Notes under the pieces: generated by a model
What the model was told of the DNA's origin: nothing
The model's database searches: none
What the model saw: only the letters and a program-made list of their open reading frames with translations
Translations under genes and position numbers: made by a program
Shown: piece by piece, positions 1 to 6,193 of the stretch
How the letters are laid out: each line of letters opens with the position of its first letter
How positions within the stretch are numbered: position 1 is the stretch's first letter
Assembly (NCBI GenBank): GCA_938046095.1
Contig: CALIXS010000004.1
Location: forward strand, 1-64,000
DNA: 64,000 nt
From: an uncultured Clostridia bacterium
GTDB taxonomy: Bacteria > Bacillota > Clostridia > Peptostreptococcales > Anaerovoracaceae
Direction of reading: 5' to 3'

Positions 1-21
1 AAACGCATAGCGTTTACGGAA

Positions 22-44
22 CCCCGCGTCTAACGCGGGGTTTT
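22..44 (+). terminator. Rho-independent terminator
   Basis: A 7-bp perfect GC stem (CCCCGCG at 22-28, CGCGGGG at 34-40) with a 5-nt loop is followed by TTTT. It would end a plus-strand transcript entering from the left of the window; that gene is not visible. Confidence 0.75.
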
Positions 45-52
45 CGCTTATA

Positions 53-85
53 CAAAAAACCCGCATCTTCTCGCCTGATGCGGGT
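53..85 (-). terminator. Minus-strand terminator, probably the original tsf terminator
   Basis: A 9-bp stem (ACCCGCATC 59-67, GATGCGGGT 77-85) reads, on the minus strand, into a run of six T (complement of 53-58). No minus-strand gene ends just to its right except a copy of the tsf 3' end at 129-157. The simplest inference is that it once terminated rpsB-tsf and was separated from it by the island. Confidence 0.7.
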
Positions 86-128
86 AAAAGCTTGTTAACC
101 GTCCGTTCTGTTATTTTACGGCTGCCTG

Positions 129-157
129 CTGTTTTGCTATTTTTTCACCGCAGCTGC
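129..157. other. Candidate attachment site, copy of tsf 3' end
   Basis: This 29-bp segment matches the 3' end of the real tsf gene (27964-27992) at 25 of 29 positions, including an identical 11-bp core CTGTTTTGCTA that holds the tsf stop codon. On the minus strand it reads AAAAKK-like codons then TAG. The integrase remnant lies 265 bp inside. This is the arrangement left when a tyrosine-recombinase element integrates into a gene's 3' end. The mismatches suggest an old insertion. Confidence 0.55.
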
Positions 158-362
158 AGCCTGAAATGCGAACACAGATAATGCACATAACTTATCATAT
201 GTCCTTTCAAACATCCATTTTCTAATGGATTATCTTTCTTTCCATATGTAACATCATTTCATCGCTTTATGCCCAATTCCCAATCACAGTAGTTGGGGCA
301 GATGGTTATGTATGTTTTTGATTGAAATTCTTTGTATAAATGGGATTTGAGAAAACCATAAC

Positions 363-400
363 GCCATTTTGGGAGAAGTTTTTTGAACCCCCAAAATGGC
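363..400. repeat. 11-bp inverted repeat near element end
   Basis: GCCATTTTGGG (363-373) and CCCAAAATGGC (390-400) form a perfect inverted repeat around a 16-nt loop, just downstream of the integrase remnant. The TTGGGA/TCCCAA word recurs many times near the opposite end (27690-27900). No good T-run follows on either strand, so a recombination-protein binding role is at least as likely as termination. Confidence 0.6.
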
Positions 401-421
401 TTATATCAAGGCTTTCAGCTT

Positions 422-814
422 TTAAGCATGACTAATCGCCGTAGATATTTTTCTTTTCTCCATAGCATTAAGAGCTTTTTGAACATCCATTGGCTTAATA
501 TCAATCAATTTCATAGTCCCTATATGAAAGCCGAAGGTTCTTTTAAAATTATTCTTAATTGGCCTTATGCTCGTCTCTTTGACTTTATGCGCTTTGACTT
601 CATCAAACCACTCGTCAAACCATTCATTTAAGGACATCTCCGATTTCATATAATGAACTCTTCGCCCGGCTTGTTCTTTAGCATGCTCAAAATCCTCAAT
701 CAAGTTATCCAGATTAGCGCTATACATATTGATCTTGATGCCATTCACCATCGCTCTCGCCTCGTATGCCCCATTCTTTTCTCTGATACCTTTTGGTAAT
801 TTTCATTTTGCCAT
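422..814 (-). pseudogene. Tyrosine recombinase (integrase) N-terminal remnant
   Basis: The reading resembles the arm-binding and core-binding domains of phage/ICE integrases (WFDEWFDEVKAHKVKETS, then FKRTFGFHIGTMKLIDIKP). The natural start is the ATG at 812-814 with an AGGAGGA ribosome site at 821-827. Codon 4 of that frame is TGA (803-805), so translation from the proper start gives three residues; an internal ATG at 751 leaves 109 codons open. The reading stops at 422, before the C-terminal catalytic domain with its Arg-His-Arg-Tyr residues. Two independent lesions make it non-functional. Its position at the island end, reading outward beside xis, is typical of integrative elements. Confidence 0.8.
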
Positions 815-929
815 AATGCGTCCTCCTAAAATACGTCTGCCTGTTTCAATTTTTTACAACATTACCATTCGGCATAAAATAAAACAAAGGTGCAAATTTT
901 TCATTCACACCCTTGCTTTTCTGAATTTC

Positions 930-1112
930 TCAGTGCTTCACCTGTGCAAGCAGCCATTTGTCTAACAGCAACTTATGTGCATAACTTCGATTCCCAATTC
1001 TAACAACCAACACATTGGAATTTTCTTTCATGAGTTCCCGAGTCTTCGTTTTTCCTAAATTAAGATATTTGGCAGTGTCTTCTACATTCAATAAATTTTT
1101 TTCCTTTTCCAT
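930..1112 (-). CDS. Excisionase-like MerR/HTH protein (Xis)
   Basis: A 60-residue protein with the compact winged-HTH pattern of Tn916-type excisionases (LLNVEDTAKYLNLGKTKTREL at the N-terminus, then VVRIGNRSYAHKLLLDKWL). Such proteins bend DNA at element ends and steer the integrase towards excision. It starts inside the last codons of mazF (25-bp overlap), so the two are probably translationally coupled, and it lies just upstream of the integrase remnant. The gene looks intact although its partner is dead. The subfamily is inferred from size and neighbourhood. Confidence 0.75.
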   Translation of the reverse strand: MEKEKNLLNVEDTAKYLNLGKTKTRELMKENSNVLVVRIGNRSYAHKLLLDKWLLAQVKH

Positions 1113-1432
1113 CTTGTAAAACTGTTCCTTTCCTCGCAGGAAACTTTACCGATGTATTCTTTAACGCGCCTTTTGTCGATAGTCTTGATCTGTTCCAGCA
1201 TGAGCAACGATTCTTCTTTTAGGGCCTCTACTCCGGTAATCAGATAATGAGTAGGCAGTTCCCGCTTTTTCAGCCGGCTCGTCAATGGTGCGACAATTAA
1301 TGTCGGACTAAATAAGTTGCCAAGGTTGTTCTGCAATATGATGACTGGCCGCGTACCGCCCTGTTCGGAGCCGATATATGGATTCAAATCGGCAATGTAT
1401 ATTTCTCCACGCCTAAAACTTCTTTCTTTCAT
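1088..1432 (-). CDS. MazF/PemK-family endoribonuclease toxin
   Basis: Its 114 residues begin RRGEIYIADLNP and contain GGTRPVIILQNNLGN and TLIVAPLTSR, the conserved strands of the MazF/PemK fold. Family members cleave single-stranded mRNA at short motifs. An AGGAGG ribosome site precedes the ATG. The C-terminus (CEERNSFTRWKRKKIY) reads through the xis ribosome site and does not look like the usual final helix, so the tail may be frameshifted. No recognisable MazE antitoxin is upstream. MazF next to xis and int occurs in clostridial mobile elements, where it may favour element maintenance. Confidence 0.8.
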   Translation of the reverse strand: MKERSFRRGEIYIADLNPYIGSEQGGTRPVIILQNNLGNLFSPTLIVAPLTSRLKKRELPTHYLITGVEALKEESLLMLEQIKTIDKRRVKEYIGKVSCEERNSFTRWKRKKIY

Positions 1433-2041
1433 TTTTTCATACCTCCTATGTAAGAGCCGGCAGAATAGCAGTAAATGCCTTCTGCCAGCAAAACATTTCT
1501 ATATGATATCTTCCATATTTGTCCTCGACATCCCGGAAGTGAGGAATCCATCAAATGGCAAGCAGCGTACTTGCTCCACGGGGTTTTCACCCCAGCTGTG
1601 GGTTTCACAGAGCCGCCCCCATTGCGTGATCCTGCTTTGCAGGGCTGTGGCTGGACGGGAGTATCATTATCCTCTATGGTGGTCATCGCGCAGGACAGGA
1701 GCTGCCTGTCGTTTATTGCCGAATATTTATCGCTTACAAGTTCTTGTAATAGGCGTATCCGCAAATGGCGCTTATACTCATCGTATTACCATAGATAATG
1801 TATCTGATGGACTGAGTATTCTGTTATGAAGGTTCATCGGAGGTTTTTATTTTGTCTGCTTCTTATAAGCTTTCATCGTTCCTCCTATGTGGTAGGCACC
1901 CGTAAATCCAAAAAAATACGCCTGTATTTATTTCTATATTTTCCATGCACTCTCTAACGGAGAATTAAATCTTGATAAGATCTCCATTTATGAATACAAT
2001 ATTGATATACCGGTTAAATTTAGTGCAGAGAGGTACTCAAC
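1433..2041. other. Region with no confident gene
   Basis: This stretch has open frames on both strands but none I recognise. The minus-strand frame 1429-1764 (111 codons) ends in a TGA overlapping the mazF ATG and could be translationally coupled to it, but its composition (CKAGSRNGGGSVKPTAGVKTP) looks unlike a folded protein. It is probably eroded element DNA. Confidence 0.4.
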
Positions 2042-2440
2042 ATGCCTGAAAATCAAAATATAGAATGGAAATCAAAATGGAGAGATGACTATCTGGAGTG
2101 GATCTGCGGTTTTGCCAATGCACAAGGCGGAACGATCTATATTGGAATCGATGATAACGGTCATGTTATAGGTCTTACCAACACCAAAAGACTGCTCGAA
2201 GATATCCCAAACAAGGTTCGGAATGCAATGGGTATTGTTGTGGATGTTGATCTGTTATCAGAAGATGAAAATGAATATATCAGGATTACAATTCCCCCTT
2301 ACCCGGTGGCTGTTTCTATCAAGACGTTATCTTTGATACAAAGGTTATGTGCGGAATCAGCCCTGAAACCGCGCACTTTCTGGGCTTTTCTGCGTTTTGG
2401 CACACCGAAAGAGGTGCGTCTTTCCGGTATGAAATTGTAA
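2042..2440 (+). pseudogene. AlbA_2/RecG-like protein, N-terminal fragment
   Basis: The first ~88 residues match the AlbA_2 domain of RecG-like or Schlafen-type ATP-binding proteins (EWKSKWRDDYLEWICGFANA, then QGGTIYIGIDDNGHVIGL). After IPPYPVAVS the family sequence ends abruptly. From there another frame reads like the end of a different protein (SPETAHFLGF, then RGASFRYEIV), so two gene pieces were joined. The C-terminal half of the same family lies at 17066-17785 on the same strand. Together they suggest one gene split by the defence segment, with about 100 residues lost between them. Confidence 0.7.
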
Positions 2441-2525
2441 GCTGTTGCTGTTGCTGTGCTCAAAAGCGACACCCCTTTCTGTAATCGTTAAAAAGTATAA
2501 AATCGTTAAAAGATATCACGGCTGT

Positions 2526-3080
2526 TCACTTTAACGGCAGCACCATCAAAATGTCATCGCTATATGTCCCATCATCATATTTGTTCGCATCTGGTATACG
2601 ACCATACTCCTTAAAGCCCAGGCTTTCATAAAGATGATAAGCCCCGTCATTTCCGCCAACCACAGTCAACTCAGCCTGTTCATACCCTTGATCTTTTATC
2701 TTTCGGATCAGGACTTCCATCAAGAGTCTTCCCAAGCCAAAACCCGTATACTTCTGAAACAGAGCAATCCCTATACCCGCACGATGTTTTATCCTGCGGC
2801 TACTTGTTTTTCCCTCAAAAGAACAGTTTCCCGCATACTCGCCATCAACGAACGCGAGTATCAATAAGCCGTTCTCAGATTCATTGTGTTCCTTAATAAA
2901 AATAAGCTCGTCTTCCGTAGTGTATTTGACTTCATCCGGCGCACACATCAAAAACCTTGTCTCTCCTGTGACGGTTTTCAGATAGTCAATCAGCATATTG
3001 GCATCATCAGCAGTTTCATTTGCACTGCGTAGCAATATCTCTTTTCCGTCCAGCTCGTATTTTTCTTCGGATAAAATCAT
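2526..3080 (-). CDS. GNAT-family N-acetyltransferase
   Basis: A 184-residue protein with GNAT features: RIKHRAGIGIALFQKYTGFG for the acetyl-CoA strand and loop (GFGLGRLL resembles motif A), then AELTVVGGNDGAYHLYESLG and FKEYGRI near the C-terminus. The family transfers acetyl from acetyl-CoA to amines; this substrate is unknown. It begins 1 nt after the stop of the GNAT-TIM barrel gene and is the last gene of the minus-strand operon that starts at 13814. Whether it takes part in defence or is passenger cargo cannot be told. Confidence 0.85.
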   Translation of the reverse strand: MILSEEKYELDGKEILLRSANETADDANMLIDYLKTVTGETRFLMCAPDEVKYTTEDELIFIKEHNESENGLLILAFVDGEYAGNCSFEGKTSSRRIKHRAGIGIALFQKYTGFGLGRLLMEVLIRKIKDQGYEQAELTVVGGNDGAYHLYESLGFKEYGRIPDANKYDDGTYSDDILMVLPLK

Positions 3081-3081
3081 T

Positions 3082-4533
3082 TTATTCAGTCTCCAATCTC
3101 TGATGACCAGCCAGCCACATAACCGATTTTTTTAATGCTTCTATAGTTTTGGTTTCCAGTACACATCTGGCATTCCTTCTCCCTGCCAGCTTCAGCCTGT
3201 CCAAAAGATCAATCTCCCCATCTCCGAGAGCCAGGTGATTCTTCGGCGGCTTTTCTGATCCGTCATGAATATGAAAATGTATCAGATGCTCCTGATGTTC
3301 CCTGATAAACGGAACATCCTTCTCGCCGATTGACTTGGAATGTCCAATATCCCAGGTCAAACCGAACTTTGGACTTTTAAGCAGATAATTGATGGCCTTT
3401 TTCTCGTAATCCCGGAATCCATCCGTGTTCTCAATGACAATCATCACATCGCTGCCATCGATCCATTCTTCGCATTTTGTACGAAAATCAGCAATGGACA
3501 TCATATAAGTGTCGAAATCACGATCATACATTTGTACCTTCCGATCAGGTAAAGTAATGTATATGCCGTGGTTCATGTGCATATTAAGAGTAAACGGCTG
3601 ACTGCTGTCTCCATACTGATCGCGCAAGAACAACAACTTTTTTGCCACCGCAATTGACCGGCGAACTGTTTCCAGATATGCATTTGACACCAGCCTATTG
3701 AAGTCAGCAATGTTCAGATTCTCGTCAAGATGGATGGTATAGTAGATTCCTGCTTGTTCCGCTATCTTAACCAGAGGATCTATATGCTCCAGCCGATCCA
3801 CCTGATACTCTGGGAAATTCATATTCAGTTCAATGAATTTGAGACCAAGACTACTGCAAAGTGCTCCATTATCTTCCAGTGTCTTATTCTCAATAAGTGT
3901 CGGCATCCCGAACTGTATCATCCTATTATCCTCCAGATCATACTGAACATTATTATTCTCTTCACCATCTTTCTTACAGCGATTTTCAGCCACAAGTTTT
4001 GTCCATCCATTCACATCTGCTTCCTTGATTACTTCCCTCTGTAGTTTCATTACGGCGATTACTTCTTCGCCATCCATTTCACCAGTTTCGGTAAATCCAA
4101 ATGAACTATATAATCGACGTGCAACGTCATTCTCAGGCTCATAAGATAGCCAGCAATACTCAGCCTCTCCGCAAGGAAATGCCCTGATAAAGTCTAAAGC
4201 AAGTTTAACGGCTTCCTTGCCAAATCCTTTTCCTTGATAAGCCTTATCAATCATAAGCCTCCACAGGTTATAGTTTCCTTTAGCTATCTCTGGCGCATCG
4301 TCCCAATAATCATCGATATCAAAACCTATCATAAGAAATCCAACCGGCACATCACCATCATAAATGCCAAATGGAAATGCATACCCATTTGCTGTAATTG
4401 CTGTATAAGCCTCAACTATGCTTGTATCATTGCTCGCCACAAAACTTTTCTGGTCATCCAAAACCTTCAGTTTCAGAAGCTCCCATACGTTTTTTACATT
4501 GACTTTCTCTAACCTAAGCATATGCGTTCTCAC
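3082..4533 (-). CDS. GNAT acetyltransferase fused to TIM-barrel isomerase-like domain
   Basis: A 483-residue two-domain protein. Residues ~5-165 are a GNAT domain like spermine/spermidine acetyltransferases (NLWRLMIDKAYQGKGFGKEA, then YSSFGFTETGEM). After a ~30-residue linker, residues ~200-480 form a xylose-isomerase-like (AP endonuclease 2 family) barrel, with likely metal ligands in VIENTDG, TWDIGHSKS, HFHIHD and LETKT. Such barrels act as sugar isomerases, epimerases or nucleases, so the reaction is open. GTG at 4533 and ATG at 4521 are both possible starts. It sits between the AlbA/RecG-like gene and a second GNAT gene. I do not recall this fusion as a named family. Confidence 0.8.
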   Translation of the reverse strand: MRTHMLRLEKVNVKNVWELLKLKVLDDQKSFVASNDTSIVEAYTAITANGYAFPFGIYDGDVPVGFLMIGFDIDDYWDDAPEIAKGNYNLWRLMIDKAYQGKGFGKEAVKLALDFIRAFPCGEAEYCWLSYEPENDVARRLYSSFGFTETGEMDGEEVIAVMKLQREVIKEADVNGWTKLVAENRCKKDGEENNNVQYDLEDNRMIQFGMPTLIENKTLEDNGALCSSLGLKFIELNMNFPEYQVDRLEHIDPLVKIAEQAGIYYTIHLDENLNIADFNRLVSNAYLETVRRSIAVAKKLLFLRDQYGDSSQPFTLNMHMNHGIYITLPDRKVQMYDRDFDTYMMSIADFRTKCEEWIDGSDVMIVIENTDGFRDYEKKAINYLLKSPKFGLTWDIGHSKSIGEKDVPFIREHQEHLIHFHIHDGSEKPPKNHLALGDGEIDLLDRLKLAGRRNARCVLETKTIEALKKSVMWLAGHQRLETE

Positions 4534-4547
4534 TTCTTCTTTTTCGG

Positions 4548-6047
4548 TTATTCCGATACATTCAGAATATACTTCCCTTTTCCTTTTCCTTGTATAGCTT
4601 TAATCAGACCATTTTCCTCCATCATCTTCAAAACCAGCCTCGCTTTTGTGGTCTGGCAGGAAAGAATCCTCATCACCTCTTTTGACGAGATCACCTGCAG
4701 GATATCCACTTCTTCGATAATCAGCCCTGCATCCGCAGCGTCCTTAGAAGATACCTGACCTTCTATTTCTCTCTTTTTCATTATCTCAATCAACGCGTCC
4801 TTTCCTTGAATCGACGCGTCGTTTCTCTCAATCGACGCGTTTTCAGCCTGAATCGACGCAGCATCCGTCGATTTACCTTCAAAGGACGCGCTCATCACCG
4901 TCGTTTTGAGGATGAAAGTACTGTTGTTGAAGACCGGATCGGGCAAACCGACTGCCTCCAGTTCCTTGCACATCCTGTCAACGCCCTCGCCGTATTCCTT
5001 CACATATCCATAATCCTTCAGGAATGCGGCAATCTTCGGATTCCGGGAGAAGTGGGTGTAACGGATATTTTCTTTCTTCACCATACCGGCAAAGGTACCA
5101 GGGCTGTCCACTTCCAGCCGGTCATCGAACATCTTGATCTGGATATCCGTGCCCTTGATGGCATAGTCGCGGTGGGTAGCTGCGTTAACCACGATCTCGG
5201 TGCGGACGAACTCGCTGTATTCTTCCTCAGTGACGAAAATGCCATCATGACCAAGATAGGTCTTCTCCTTCATCTGGATCTTGATGAAATCGACAGCTTT
5301 TTCCACCTGCTCCAGGATACGACCTTCAAAGATTACGTCCTTGACCACGTTCATATCCTTGCCCACCTTAGCCTCTGTGCCGTCATAGCGAATAAAACGG
5401 ATAAACGCACGAGGGAAGAACAGCTGTGGATTTTTGCCAAACAGCAGGATTGCAGCCACGGAAACCTGATCCCTGCCATCCTTCACGGTGACGAACTTCT
5501 TATTCTCCCGGACATATTCCTCGGGTGACTTGCTATAGCCAATCCGCTTGCAGTAGCTCCGCACAAAGTCCAGGTCAAGATCCTCGATGGTAGCGTCCGC
5601 CACAGGCTCGTCCTCGTAATAGCGCACACCCTTGGCGTACATCAGCGTCATGCGGTCATTGAAATCCAGCTTCTTGCTTTTATCCCCGACGCGAAGGAAT
5701 GCCTCGTCCGCCTGATTGGCATGGAGGAGCGGGCTGGCTTCAATATGCATCAAAAGCACATGATCCGGCTGGCCTTTGTAATTTGTGCATTCCACCATCT
5801 CCGTGGTTATCGGAACTGTCGGATTGCAGAAATCTATTGGTGTCCGCAGGATCTCGTTCAGCTGCTCCTCATGGTAATCGACGCCTTCAATCCTGCGATG
5901 CTTGTCAGAAATGCCGATGGCAATCGTGCCGCCGTCCGCATTAGCAAAAGCACAGATGGTATCCGACAGATCTGCCGGTTTGATCTGTATGCTCTTGCGG
6001 TCAAATATTTGCTTCTCGTTCTTTTTAAGAACTTCATCTATCGTCAT
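4548..6047 (-). CDS. AlbA_2/RecG-like ATP-binding protein
   Basis: This 499-residue protein has an N-terminal AlbA_2 domain (FDRKSIQIKPADLSDTICAF, then ANADGGTIAIGI), a central segment with VAAILLFGKNPQLFFPRAFI, a GHKL-like ATPase part (VVNAATHRDYAIKG, FSRNPKIAAFLKDYGYVKEY, then GEGVDRM) and a C-terminal winged helix. The family is often annotated as RecG-related, but helicase motifs are absent. Members occur in restriction and defence clusters, where they may regulate transcription or sense nucleic acid. Before the winged helix is an ASIQ/ASIE repeat linker. It is the fourth large gene of the operon from 13814. Confidence 0.85.
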   Translation of the reverse strand: MTIDEVLKKNEKQIFDRKSIQIKPADLSDTICAFANADGGTIAIGISDKHRRIEGVDYHEEQLNEILRTPIDFCNPTVPITTEMVECTNYKGQPDHVLLMHIEASPLLHANQADEAFLRVGDKSKKLDFNDRMTLMYAKGVRYYEDEPVADATIEDLDLDFVRSYCKRIGYSKSPEEYVRENKKFVTVKDGRDQVSVAAILLFGKNPQLFFPRAFIRFIRYDGTEAKVGKDMNVVKDVIFEGRILEQVEKAVDFIKIQMKEKTYLGHDGIFVTEEEYSEFVRTEIVVNAATHRDYAIKGTDIQIKMFDDRLEVDSPGTFAGMVKKENIRYTHFSRNPKIAAFLKDYGYVKEYGEGVDRMCKELEAVGLPDPVFNNSTFILKTTVMSASFEGKSTDAASIQAENASIERNDASIQGKDALIEIMKKREIEGQVSSKDAADAGLIIEEVDILQVISSKEVMRILSCQTTKARLVLKMMEENGLIKAIQGKGKGKYILNVSE

Positions 6048-6063
6048 TAGCCGTCACCTGCCT

Positions 6064-6162
6064 TTATTCCCCATCAGAGATTGCTTCCAGTGATTTTAGT
6101 GTACGTCCATCCGCTGTTTTCCAACTTGTCAGACCATTGGCACTTTTCCCTATAGCAAACAT
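6064..6162 (-). pseudogene. DUF4357-like tail, remnant or tiny gene
   Basis: A 32-codon frame from an ATG reads MFAIGKSANGLTSWKTADG followed by RTLKSLEAISDGE. This resembles the end of the DUF4357 domain found in restriction-associated proteins. No clear ribosome site precedes it, and a stop lies a few codons upstream in frame. It fills the 146-bp gap between Res and the AlbA/RecG-like gene, and is most simply the tail of a lost gene. Confidence 0.35.
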
Positions 6163-6193
6163 CGCTGATACCCTGTGCCGCCATTTTTAACTA

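Noticed and set aside
111..188. 25-residue cysteine-rich minus-strand frame (MCIICVRISGCSCGEK and on) ahead of a terminator.
   Set aside because: It overlaps the copy of the tsf 3' end, its ribosome site is too far away, and the terminator is better explained as the old tsf terminator.
1475..1798. Plus-strand 107-codon frame opposite mazF's upstream region.
   Set aside because: No ribosome site, odd composition, and it mirrors another open frame on the other strand; no family recognised.
3730..4044. Plus-strand frames inside the minus-strand accessory genes.
   Set aside because: Antisense shadows without ribosome sites or protein-like features.
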